Source of the DNA: Paludibacteraceae bacterium
GTDB taxonomy: Bacteria > Bacteroidota > Bacteroidia > Bacteroidales > Paludibacteraceae
NCBI GenBank assembly: GCA_017527905.1
Contig: JAFXPK010000030.1
Span: 124,001-188,000, forward strand
Direction: 5' to 3'
DNA: 64,000 nucleotides
Position numbers and translations under genes: made by a program. Shown piece by piece: positions 43,322 through 51,814 of this stretch (position 1 is the first letter of the stretch; every line of letters starts with the position of its first letter). The notes beneath the pieces were generated by a model. The model did not search any database and was not told the origin of the DNA. It saw only the letters and a program-made list of their open reading frames with translations.

Positions 43322-44269
43322 CTACAACGTATGTATTCCCTCCCTGAACGTCGGATATTTCAGCTGAGGGAGGAGTTCCGCCCTCATGCGGCTCGTGTCC
43401 CCATAATAAGGCACCTTACCGATGGTGATGAAGTCCTGCGTCAATGGCGCGCGGCAGCCCGTGAGACTGGAAACCGTCTCGAACACCCATGCGGCGGTGC
43501 GGATCATCCACATCGGCATCACCCACGGACGACGGGTCCCCCATTCCTTAGCCGCCTCGTCCAAGAACTCCTTCAACGTCTGTACACCTTCGTCTCCGAG
43601 ATGATAGATGCCCGATGCGGTCGGGGAGAGGATGGCCGCCTTTGTCGCCGCCACATAATCATCCTTGGAAATCAAGTGGATATAGTTCGGTTCTTTCCAG
43701 ATGCCCAACAAGTAATGGCGGGAAAACCAGTGCGCGGCGTCTATCATCAGAATGCCCTTCCCATAGACCATCCCGCAACGTAATATCACCTTTTCAAAGC
43801 CAGTCTCCGCCAACAAGAGCTTCTCCTCCTCCAAACGGGTCTTCGCATGCACCGAATTGGGCGTGCCGTCCAACCTGCCTGTCGCAGGGTGCTCAGGGGT
43901 GGTATCCCCCTCCACATGCGGGAAACTGAACAGGATCACCTTCTTCACACCGGCGGTCTTCGCCGCACGGAGCAGGTTCGAGAAATATTGTGTGTTGGTG
44001 GTCGGAAGAAACTTCTCAGGATTTCCTTTGAACAGGATGCCTGCGAAATGGATCACCGTGTCCACACCTTTCAGTGAATCGAGCAGGGAGTTCTCATCCT
44101 GCAAATCCACTTGGAAGGGCTTCACCTTCTCATGATTCAGCAACGACTCCGGCAGAGGATTCTTATGCCATAGAAGATGCAACTCGACCTCGTCGGAGAG
44201 GAGCCCCTCAGCCAATAGACTACCCAAGTTACCAGCCGCTCCGGTTATCGCTACAACTTGTTTTTCCAT
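43322..44269 (-). CDS. NAD-dependent epimerase/dehydratase family protein
   Basis: A 315-residue extended-SDR protein: cofactor motif GAAGNLGSLLAEGL, DTVIHFAG, then a strand ending VILFSFPHVEG. A YGKG motif is in the region of the usual catalytic Tyr, but the classical YxxxK pair is not clear, so it may bind rather than catalyse. The last third has an RTAAWVF segment. No sugar locus surrounds it. Role unknown. Confidence 0.78.
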   Translation of the reverse strand: MEKQVVAITGAAGNLGSLLAEGLLSDEVELHLLWHKNPLPESLLNHEKVKPFQVDLQDENSLLDSLKGVDTVIHFAGILFKGNPEKFLPTTNTQYFSNLLRAAKTAGVKKVILFSFPHVEGDTTPEHPATGRLDGTPNSVHAKTRLEEEKLLLAETGFEKVILRCGMVYGKGILMIDAAHWFSRHYLLGIWKEPNYIHLISKDDYVAATKAAILSPTASGIYHLGDEGVQTLKEFLDEAAKEWGTRRPWVMPMWMIRTAAWVFETVSSLTGCRAPLTQDFITIGKVPYYGDTSRMRAELLPQLKYPTFREGIHTL

Positions 44270-44329
44270 ACCTGCTTAATTTTTAGAGTTAATAGATTTT
44301 ACACAATGTGCAATGCGGACAAAAATGCG

Positions 44330-44995
44330 TCACTTCGAGGGAATCTCCAGCGTCAGAAGAGGGTAGGCGACCTCCTTCATGTTATTGCAACGGCTCACGT
44401 TATAGAGGGTCATTCCCCTCCATTTCACCCTTTTATGATTGCCTTGGTGGATATGTCCGCAAAAAACGTAACGTATCTTACGAGACTCAAGCGCAGCCGT
44501 CAGCTCCGGACTTCCCACATCCAGACCATCCTCCACACCCGCCAATCCACCGACCTCGAACGGTGCGGCGTGGGCGATCAGGACATCACACCTTTCGGGT
44601 ATCTTCTGGAACGTCTCCATCAACTGCGCCGACTCCTCGCTGAAGGCGATGTTACGCTTCGGCGGCAGGGTATTGGGCGTCCCGTAGAAACGAAGGCCTT
44701 CCAATGTCATCGAATTATTGCACAATATCTTCAGTTTGGACGAAGAGAGCGAAGTGAGCCGCTTCCCCTTGTAGAGCTCCTCGAAATAGTAATCATGGTT
44801 GCCTGGCACCAAGACAACATATTTACAAGGCAAGGAGGAAACCCATGGCGAAAAATAATCGTAAAACCACTGTTCCTGCGCCGCCGCATCCTTATCCATC
44901 TCCTTTGGAAAAACATCCCCTCCGACGATGACAATGTCACAAGCGGAGATGTTGGGCAAATGACCGTGAATGTCCGATGTTACCGTGAACTTCAT
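44330..44995 (-). CDS. calcineurin-like metallophosphoesterase
   Basis: A 221-residue cytoplasmic phosphoesterase with all metal motifs in order: TSDIHGHLPN (DxH), IVGGDVFP (GD), VPGNHDYYF (GNHD), IAHAAP and FCGHIHQGN (GHxH). It closely fits the small Icc-like proteins, some acting on nucleotides or phosphodiesters. A perfect TAACTTTG box (complement of 45015-45022) lies 20 bases before the ATG, so the gene has its own promoter. Confidence 0.88.
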   Translation of the reverse strand: MKFTVTSDIHGHLPNISACDIVIVGGDVFPKEMDKDAAAQEQWFYDYFSPWVSSLPCKYVVLVPGNHDYYFEELYKGKRLTSLSSSKLKILCNNSMTLEGLRFYGTPNTLPPKRNIAFSEESAQLMETFQKIPERCDVLIAHAAPFEVGGLAGVEDGLDVGSPELTAALESRKIRYVFCGHIHQGNHKRVKWRGMTLYNVSRCNNMKEVAYPLLTLEIPSK

Positions 44996-45132
44996 ATAGC
45001 TTCTCTTATATCCGCAAAGTTAATAAATGTTCCGTTCCCAGCGTCATTTCCACCCTTTTTTAATCGTGAAAACGAGCGGAAAATGGAGAGAAATCCGCCA
45101 ACGTTAAACAATGTTAAATATTAGTTTACCTA

Positions 45133-45163
45133 TTGTGTAGTTATGTTTTATAACATATTTTTG
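45133..45163 (+). promoter_or_regulatory. Bacteroidota promoter for the small transcript
   Basis: TTG at 45133-45135, 20 bases, then the perfect -7 box TATTTTTG at 45156-45163. Among the best promoter matches in the window; transcription should start near 45170. Confidence 0.6.
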
Positions 45164-45209
45164 CAACATCAAAATTTAAGGAAAGTTAAACATAAAAATA
45201 CTTAGCAAA

Positions 45210-45266
45210 ATGGTTTGTTTGAACATGATCGTGATTGCCCTGATTAGAAAGTACGCCAAGTTCTAA
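45210..45266 (+). CDS. candidate 18-residue micropeptide
   Basis: ATG frame encoding MVCLNMIVIALIRKYAKF: a short hydrophobic start and a basic, aromatic end. It lies 40 bases from the predicted transcription start, ending 41 bases before a terminator hairpin. No gene lies between it and the terminator, so it is the only frame in this transcript. It could be a membrane-touching peptide or an incidental frame in a small RNA. Confidence 0.35.
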   Translation: MVCLNMIVIALIRKYAKF

Positions 45267-45306
45267 TCGGAAAAAAATTTCTTCATTTTAAGGTTATTAA
45301 ATTGTT

Positions 45307-45341
45307 AAGCGCATTTGGTCGGCAAGCCAGATGCGTTTTTT
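45307..45341 (+). terminator. terminator of the short transcript
   Basis: Stem GCATTTGG with CCAGATGC, extended by C-G, G-U and A-T pairs, loop TCGGCAAG, followed by a six-T run. Confidence 0.75.
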
Positions 45342-45500
45342 ATTGCAACAACACAAAAGGGAACACACACAAAAAAAGGATAGGATAGGGGAAAGAAAAG
45401 GGGAAAAAACATCTAACGAGCAATGTAAAACGCATCACATTCGTACATAAACATCTATAAGTTAAAACTATAGCAGAATAAAAACAGGGACTTACTAAAA

Positions 45501-45529
45501 CAAAGAAAGGGCATCCTCCCGGATGCCCT
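45501..45529 (-). terminator. minus-strand terminator hairpin
   Basis: AGGGCATCC (45508-45516), loop TCCC, GGATGCCCT (45521-45529) form a perfect stem. On the minus strand it is followed by TTTCTTTG, so it ends leftward transcripts. Confidence 0.6.
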
Positions 45530-45566
45530 ATCCACAACAGTTATATATTAAAATAATTAACGTATG

Positions 45567-45596
45567 CAAATGTACCAATAATATGTGGAACACAAA
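45567..45596 (-). promoter_or_regulatory. possible minus-strand promoter
   Basis: Minus strand TTTG (45593-45596), 18 bases, then TACATTTG (45567-45574). It would drive a very short transcript of about 60 bases ending at the 45501-45529 hairpin. Confidence 0.35.
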
Positions 45597-45681
45597 ACGT
45601 TTTACACTTTTTTTTTCGCTATAGGCATTATTTCTTTTCATATTTCAATAAAACGCAAAACAATCGAATAATGGAGAAAAC

Positions 45682-45714
45682 AAAAAAGGGCGGCCCAATA
45701 GCCACCCTTTTTTA
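45682..45714. terminator. bidirectional terminator after the lipoprotein gene
   Basis: AAAAAAGGG.GGC, loop, GCC.CCCTTTTTT, just past the stop of the minus-strand gene that ends at 45737; A- and T-runs on both sides. Confidence 0.7.
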
Positions 45715-45736
45715 CATCGTATCATATGTAAAACTA

Positions 45737-46609
45737 TCAATTCACAATCGGTTGAAGGAACGGACCAGGAACGATCGATCCAGCAGCGCCAGTCTTAAAC
45801 TTCTTAACGGAAGCGAAGAGACCCTCGTTCTTTTGAGGCTCCGTAATAGCCCACACGAAATAAACCGTATTAGGTTTCAGCTTGGCGAAAACATAGAAAC
45901 CATTTTCGTCCACCCTGCAGTCATCCGTAGTCAACCCGTTTTCCTCGCGGAGATAGACTCTTTGATCCACACCTGGGAAATTCTCATCGACCTTAGGGAA
46001 ATTGGCCTCCAAATAACCGACCACGCCACACAAATTGGCATTCTTCCCGTCATTGATGTAGAAATCACCACCATAGACCTGTCCGCCGTCCAATTTCACG
46101 TCATACACAACACCTTCTTTTCCGTCCATATTGTCGTTGTACGCAAATATCTTGTAATTACCATCATTCAAATAGTTAAACCTATATGTGCCATCGTAGG
46201 AGGTCTTCACCTTGTCATCAAAACCATACTCATGATTTCCATATACGATGAACACATCCTCGTCACATCCCACAATAGTATCCTTGCCGAAGTGGAACAT
46301 ACGGCCTAAAAGCAACGTATAATAATTGCAAATCGCCGTGAAAGAGTCCATTTCCGCTACCGAAGGAGCATTTTTGCCATACATCTTATTCAGGATGGCA
46401 TTGTTAGCCTTAATAATGTTTAATAAATCAGTCTTACCTGAGTTGGAGTCAAACACAGAATTGTAACTATAGATGTATCCGTCATCCACAACTTTGAAAA
46501 CCTTACCAACGATGGATCCCTCTCCACCTTCGCCTTCCTCTTTCTCACAAGAACAAAAGAACCCCGAAAAGAGCAGCAAATTAACTAAAATAATAAAAGT
46601 GTTTCTCAT
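45737..46609 (-). CDS. lipoprotein with carboxypeptidase-regulatory-like fold, unknown
   Basis: A 290-residue lipoprotein: signal peptide with CSC at the lipobox (FFCSCEKEEG), then an acidic glycine-rich start. A segment SIVGKVFKVVDDG begins a likely beta-sandwich, and later pieces TYRFNYLNDGNYKIFAYNDN and GFYVFAKLKPNTVYFVWA have the pattern of carboxypeptidase regulatory-like domains (GxYxFxxLxPGxY). Placed at the outer membrane. Function unknown. It has its own terminator. Confidence 0.75.
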   Translation of the reverse strand: MRNTFIILVNLLLFSGFFCSCEKEEGEGGEGSIVGKVFKVVDDGYIYSYNSVFDSNSGKTDLLNIIKANNAILNKMYGKNAPSVAEMDSFTAICNYYTLLLGRMFHFGKDTIVGCDEDVFIVYGNHEYGFDDKVKTSYDGTYRFNYLNDGNYKIFAYNDNMDGKEGVVYDVKLDGGQVYGGDFYINDGKNANLCGVVGYLEANFPKVDENFPGVDQRVYLREENGLTTDDCRVDENGFYVFAKLKPNTVYFVWAITEPQKNEGLFASVKKFKTGAAGSIVPGPFLQPIVN

Positions 46610-46712
46610 ATTTTATAAATGGAACTATTTATTTCAACTCCAAAATTATAGATTATACGTTTCATACCCAAAACTTTTTCAACAAAAGTATTTTTTTCGG
46701 CGCAAAATACGT

Positions 46713-49061
46713 TTACTTCTCTATCATACGGTCATGGAACAGCAAATAGCCTATATTCAGGCCATAGTTCCAGTTCTTTTCCGGATATGAGTATCGATTC
46801 ACATACAAAGCGGCGGAAATAAACTTCAGGTTAGCCACGAACGACAACTCATTAAAATAATAGATATGGGACAAGGCCGGACGATATATGGAACCATAAC
46901 TTCCCGTCGGAGAGAGCGCCATATAAGGCACATACGCATAGTTCGCGAATCTCAACTGAAGGACTTTATTGAACTTATATATGGGAGCCAAACCTCCCGC
47001 CCAATATGTATGGGAACAAAATGCGGAATTAAACAAGAATTTGGTGTGGTTGGAAGGCGTGAACATAGGCGATATAAGCAGCCCCTCCATATAGTTGCCC
47101 ATCAACACCACATTGGAATAAACCCCATCGAGATAGAGTCCCAATGAAAAATGATTACTAACATTAATATAATAATCCATATTATAGGAGAGCTGCACCC
47201 ACCAGATACGATCAGAAGGGGTTCGTTTATAATCCAGAAAGCCTTCTTCATTCTTCAAATACCGTCTGGACCATTGACTGCCAAATATGTATTGTCCAGT
47301 CAGACTGATTCGCATTCCATCCACAGGATATTGCTTATGGGACAAAGAATTATGCTTATACTGCAACAATGCGATGCCTAAATTGTAGTTGGTGATGTTC
47401 CATTTATTCTTTTCGTCCGGCCAATAATGGTAATGGTCATTCTTATGTCCATAACAAAAACCGATGTCCATCTTTCCCTTCAAGTAGAACGGCACCATCA
47501 TTTTCACTTTACCGTACAACTCCGAGGTGTAGGCCTCCGTCGATATGTTATTCTGGATATTGTCCTTATAAAACGGTTCCTGCTGATTCAAATAATTGAT
47601 CTGACAATAATCCACAATCATCTTCAATCCTATCGGAACCCTTCCGGGGCGGTCCAAACGAACCTGCATATGGGCATCCTTGTACAATGAACCCACCTGG
47701 CCATCCAACGCCACGTTGTAGCCGAAATAATGCACTCCCCGCTTCTGAACTCCCAGGAATAGGCTGTTCGCCGCCGTCGAGGATATGTTTCCTCCAAAGG
47801 AGACCTCGAAATCACTGTTCATCTTCACATCAAGGACTAGATCGTACGTGCCCAGCGAATCATTATAATAGGCATGAGGAACTATCTCTGAAATCTTTTC
47901 GTCGGACAATAACTTAAAATATGCACTCTGAAAGCTATTGAGATCCAATACGGAATCCTTCTGTCCCGCCAAGAAACTGTTCATCAGATACTTACGCTGT
48001 ACGGAATTGACCCCATGGATGGTCACGGAACCAAACACCAAATCCTTCTCCTTCTGAACAAATTCCATCCTTCGCTTCTCCACAACATCCGGACTGACAC
48101 GACGTGCCACACGGTCCTTGATTCGCTGAATCATCGCTTTGGTGGAATCATACCCCAACTGCTCCAGTTCCTTGATCCGATGGAAATCCAACAATCCGAC
48201 ATCCGTGAAATGAAAATCGATCAACACCCCCTTCTCCTCCGGAATCTCATAGTTTGTCTCGTCCATGATTAACTTCTCAAGCAATGCCACCGGACTTACC
48301 TGGTTCCCCGCATCTATGGATGGATTGTCACTCACCGCACACCCGATGATGAAATCGGGATGGAAATCCTTCTCCATCACATCGACCGGGAAGTTATTGT
48401 ATATTCCGCCATCCAACATCAACAATCCATCCACCTGTACCGGCTTGAACACAAAAGGGAACGACATGGAGGTACGCACCGCATCGCCCAAATCACCCTT
48501 CCGATGCACATACGCCCGCTTGTGCGCCACATCGGAAGCCACACAACGGAATGGCACAAATAAGCTATCGAAATTCCCCCCACACGCCGCATTCGCCTTG
48601 GAGAACAAATCCATGAACGCAATGTTCAGCTGGTCGGGAGGCAACACACTGGTCGGTATCAGGAAATTCGCCCCTGAACCGGAAGAATCACGCACATTGA
48701 CCTTGAACTTAATAAAATCGGGAGTGGGGTCATCCCTCTTGAAAAAAAACAGGTTACGTTCATCTATGATTCCATTCTGCCACCTCATGAACTTCTCGGA
48801 CATAATCAGCGAGGTCATCTGCTCGGGAGAATAACCCATGGCATACAAGGAACTGACTATGGCTCCCATGGAAGTGCCCGCCACATAGTCAATAGGTATG
48901 CCTTCCTCCTCCAAAGCGCGGATCACACCAATATGGGTACACCCCTTGGCACCTCCGCCACTAAGGACAAGTCCCACCTTTTGGGCGGACACATCCATCC
49001 GACCCACCCACAAGAGGAGGAAACACAGAAATAATATTCGACAAACAAAACCTCTGCTCAT
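46713..49061 (-). CDS. patatin-like phospholipase fused to outer-membrane beta-barrel
   Basis: A 782-residue exported protein. After a signal peptide (to SAQ, about residue 27) the patatin domain shows the glycine-rich oxyanion motif SGGGAKG (34-40), GTSMG with Ser64, and the Asp217 of DGGIYNN. A POTRA-like section (about 340-420) and a C-terminal 16-strand-style barrel (about 440-782) follow, ending with a hydrophobic strand. The set is the same as in PlpD-type (type Vd) or related BamA-superfamily lipases. Here it would display or retain a phospholipase at the outer membrane. Confidence 0.9.
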   Translation of the reverse strand: MSRGFVCRILFLCFLLLWVGRMDVSAQKVGLVLSGGGAKGCTHIGVIRALEEEGIPIDYVAGTSMGAIVSSLYAMGYSPEQMTSLIMSEKFMRWQNGIIDERNLFFFKRDDPTPDFIKFKVNVRDSSGSGANFLIPTSVLPPDQLNIAFMDLFSKANAACGGNFDSLFVPFRCVASDVAHKRAYVHRKGDLGDAVRTSMSFPFVFKPVQVDGLLMLDGGIYNNFPVDVMEKDFHPDFIIGCAVSDNPSIDAGNQVSPVALLEKLIMDETNYEIPEEKGVLIDFHFTDVGLLDFHRIKELEQLGYDSTKAMIQRIKDRVARRVSPDVVEKRRMEFVQKEKDLVFGSVTIHGVNSVQRKYLMNSFLAGQKDSVLDLNSFQSAYFKLLSDEKISEIVPHAYYNDSLGTYDLVLDVKMNSDFEVSFGGNISSTAANSLFLGVQKRGVHYFGYNVALDGQVGSLYKDAHMQVRLDRPGRVPIGLKMIVDYCQINYLNQQEPFYKDNIQNNISTEAYTSELYGKVKMMVPFYLKGKMDIGFCYGHKNDHYHYWPDEKNKWNITNYNLGIALLQYKHNSLSHKQYPVDGMRISLTGQYIFGSQWSRRYLKNEEGFLDYKRTPSDRIWWVQLSYNMDYYINVSNHFSLGLYLDGVYSNVVLMGNYMEGLLISPMFTPSNHTKFLFNSAFCSHTYWAGGLAPIYKFNKVLQLRFANYAYVPYMALSPTGSYGSIYRPALSHIYYFNELSFVANLKFISAALYVNRYSYPEKNWNYGLNIGYLLFHDRMIEK

Positions 49062-49074
49062 CCTAATGGTTATA

Positions 49075-51615
49075 TTAGACCTCGACGATACATTCCGTCG
49101 AGTTTTTTTCCTTATTCATCACAATGGTGAGCCGATCACCTGCCTTCGGTGCCTTGTTCAAGACGGTTTCCGCCACCGGATCCTCAATGTATTTCTGCAA
49201 GGCGCGCTTCATCGGCCGCGCCCCGTACTGAGGATCATACCCCTGCTCCGCGATGAACGATTTGGCATCTTCCTCCAACGTGAGGGAAAATCCCAGTTCC
49301 TCCATGCGCTTATAGATGTGAGAAAGCTCCAAATCGATGATCTTCAAAATAGACTCCTTGTCCAACTGATCGAACATAATCACATCATCGACCCTGTTCA
49401 GGAACTCCGGAGAGAAAGTCTTGTTCAACGCCTTCATGATCACACTTTGCGCCAATTTCCGATCCCCCTCCTTATTCGTCATAGAGAAACCTATACCCTT
49501 ACCGAACTCCTTCAACTGACGGGTTCCCGCATTTGAAGTCATGATAATCACTGTATTGCGGAAATCTATATGACGGCCCGTACTGTCTGTCAACCGACCT
49601 TCATCCAACACCTGCAACAACATGTTGAAGACGTCCGGATGCGCCTTCTCTATCTCATCGAATAAAACGATAGAGTAGGGTCTACGCCTAACCTGCTCCG
49701 TGAGCTGTCCTCCCTCGTCATAACCGACGTATCCCGGAGGTGCTCCATTCAGCCTGGAAACAGAGTATTTATCCATGTATTCGCTCATGTCCACACGAAT
49801 CAGAGCATCCGCACTGCCAAACATCTCCTTCGCCAACGTCTTCGCCAAGTAGGTCTTACCCACACCGGTCGGACCCAAAAATATGAACGAACCGACAGGC
49901 CTGTTCGGATCCTTCAATCCTATACGGTTGCGCTGTATCGCCTTCACGGTCTTGTCCACCGCCTCGTCCTGTCCGATGATCATCGATTTCAGCACAGCGT
50001 TCATCCGCACCAACTGCTCGCCCTCCGAACGTGCCATACGCTGGACAGGAACGCCCGACATCCGGGAAACCACCTTCATCACGTCATCCTCGGAGACTAA
50101 CAATCGATTCTCCTTCTGATCCTCCAACCATGCCTTCCGCTCCGCCGCCAGTTGGACGGACAAAGATTTCTCCTTGTCACGGTAGTTAGCCGCCAACTCG
50201 AAATCCTGCGACTTCACATACTGCATCTTCAATTCCTTCACCGACTCGATCTCCGCCTCAAGGTTCAATATGTTTTCCGGCACGGAAATGTTCGCTATGT
50301 GCATGGCGGAACCCACCTCGTCCATAGCGTCAATCGCCTTGTCAGGGAAACAACGGTCCGTAATGTATCGTCCCGTCAGACGCACACATGCCTCCAACGC
50401 CTCATCCGAATACGAGACGTTATGATGATCCTCGTAACGCTCCTTCACATTCTTCAATATCTGGAGCGTGTCCTCCGGGGAAGTTGGCTCCACAAGAATC
50501 TTCTGGAAACGACGCTCCAAGGCGCCATCCTTCTCTATCTTCGTGCGATACTCGTCCAACGTCGTGGATCCGATGCACTGGATCTCACCTCTGGCCAATG
50601 CCGGCTTCAACATATTCGCAGCATCCAAAGAGCCCTGCGTGCCTCCCGCACCGACCATCGTATGGATTTCATCGATGAACAATATGATATCCGGATTCTT
50701 GGACAACTCGTTCAAAATAGCCTTGATGCGCTCCTCGAATTGTCCCCTGTACTTCGTTCCGGCGACAACAGATCCCAAATCAAGGGAGACAAGGCGCTTA
50801 TCATGCAATATCCTCGAAACGCTCTTATTCACGATCCGAGTGGCCAAACCTTCCACGATAGCGGTCTTACCCACACCAGGCTCGCCAATCAGTATCGGAT
50901 TGTTCTTCTTCCTGCGGCACAAGATCTGCGCCAAACGGTCCATCTCATCATCACGACCTACGACAGGGTCCAATTTCCCCTCCTCCGCAGCCTTCGTCAG
51001 ATCGACGCCGAAATTGTTCAGGACAGGCGTGTCGTTTCCCGTCACCACCGTGTCAGAGTCCCTCTTCGTGTACGTTGTATCCTCCGCACCCATGCGGGCG
51101 CCGCCACTCGGACGAGAAGTGCTGAACATCGAATCGTCGCTGTCATCATCATCCATGGAATCCAACTTGTTGCTGTAGTCATAGTCACTATGATTTGCCA
51201 ATGAGAAAATCTGCTCATAGGTGACATTCTGCTGGCGAAGCGCCTCCGCCGCCAAACTGGTGTTCTCCCTCATGATGGCGAGCAATATATGGTCCGTGCC
51301 CATCTCGTCGCAATGAAGCATACGCGTCTCAAGGCTAGCATATTTCAGTATCTTTTCAGTTGATTTCAAAAGGGGCAAGTCACTATCGATAGCCACCTCA
51401 TTCACTTGGCGAAGCCGATCTTCCAGATATTCCTTCACGACCTTTACATCCACGCTTAACATCGCCAAAAGCTTATTCGCAGGACCCGTGCCATCACGCA
51501 GAATACCCAGCAGCAAATGTTCGGGAGCCACACATGAATCCCCCAGCCTCTGCGCCTCTTCTCTACTGTACGACAAGACATCCTTTACGTTTTGAGAATA
51601 TTTATATAGAGCCAT
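49075..51615 (-). CDS. clpC: ATP-dependent Clp protease ATP-binding subunit ClpC
   Basis: An 846-residue AAA+ unfoldase that feeds proteins to ClpP. An N-terminal Clp repeat domain (1-145) is followed by AAA1 with GEPGVGKT and ILFIDEIH, a middle UVR region with YVKSQDFELAANYRDKEK, and AAA2 with GPTGVGKT and VLFDEIEKAH. The length and the UVR motif mark it as ClpC rather than ClpB. Its promoter lies just upstream. Translation ends 14 bases before the patatin gene on the same strand. Confidence 0.96.
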   Translation of the reverse strand: MALYKYSQNVKDVLSYSREEAQRLGDSCVAPEHLLLGILRDGTGPANKLLAMLSVDVKVVKEYLEDRLRQVNEVAIDSDLPLLKSTEKILKYASLETRMLHCDEMGTDHILLAIMRENTSLAAEALRQQNVTYEQIFSLANHSDYDYSNKLDSMDDDDSDDSMFSTSRPSGGARMGAEDTTYTKRDSDTVVTGNDTPVLNNFGVDLTKAAEEGKLDPVVGRDDEMDRLAQILCRRKKNNPILIGEPGVGKTAIVEGLATRIVNKSVSRILHDKRLVSLDLGSVVAGTKYRGQFEERIKAILNELSKNPDIILFIDEIHTMVGAGGTQGSLDAANMLKPALARGEIQCIGSTTLDEYRTKIEKDGALERRFQKILVEPTSPEDTLQILKNVKERYEDHHNVSYSDEALEACVRLTGRYITDRCFPDKAIDAMDEVGSAMHIANISVPENILNLEAEIESVKELKMQYVKSQDFELAANYRDKEKSLSVQLAAERKAWLEDQKENRLLVSEDDVMKVVSRMSGVPVQRMARSEGEQLVRMNAVLKSMIIGQDEAVDKTVKAIQRNRIGLKDPNRPVGSFIFLGPTGVGKTYLAKTLAKEMFGSADALIRVDMSEYMDKYSVSRLNGAPPGYVGYDEGGQLTEQVRRRPYSIVLFDEIEKAHPDVFNMLLQVLDEGRLTDSTGRHIDFRNTVIIMTSNAGTRQLKEFGKGIGFSMTNKEGDRKLAQSVIMKALNKTFSPEFLNRVDDVIMFDQLDKESILKIIDLELSHIYKRMEELGFSLTLEEDAKSFIAEQGYDPQYGARPMKRALQKYIEDPVAETVLNKAPKAGDRLTIVMNKEKNSTECIVEV

Positions 51616-51636
51616 TTTTTATCCTAGTTTATTTCG

Positions 51637-51667
51637 CAAATATAAGAAAACGGATAGACTCACACAA
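51637..51667 (-). promoter_or_regulatory. Bacteroidota promoter for clpC
   Basis: Minus strand TTG (51665-51667), 20 bases, TATATTTG (51637-51644), ideal spacing; the start is about 15 bases before the ATG. Confidence 0.6.
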
Positions 51668-51746
51668 TATAAAAAGGTGGGAATGCGACGAAAAAAGCCC
51701 CGATATTCATTTTTTAACCAAAAAAGCACAAAAATAATTCCTTGGT

Positions 51747-51777
51747 TTTGCTCCGTAGTGTTTTTTTTGTACTTTTA
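51747..51777 (+). promoter_or_regulatory. promoter for gyrA
   Basis: TTTG at 51747-51750, 19 bases, TACTTTTA at 51770-51777 (seven of eight to TAnnTTTG). Confidence 0.45.
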
Positions 51778-51814
51778 CGATATTTTTACGGAGTAGAATA
51801 AAGTTGAATATATA

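Larger units (their letters stand above)
45170..45341 (+). ncRNA. candidate short transcript (about 170 bases)
   Basis: Bounded by the promoter at 45133-45163 and the terminator at 45307-45341. Either an mRNA for the micropeptide or a small RNA. Confidence 0.4.
44996..45736. other. long spacer with small-transcript candidates
   Basis: About 740 bases without a conventional gene. It holds a promoter, an 18-residue frame and a terminator (45133-45341), a second minus-strand promoter and hairpin (45509-45596), and a terminator serving the lipoprotein gene to the right. Confidence 0.6.

Noticed and set aside
45671-46309. 212-codon plus-strand frame
   Set aside because: Opposite the lipoprotein gene at 45737-46609, which has a lipobox and domain pattern.
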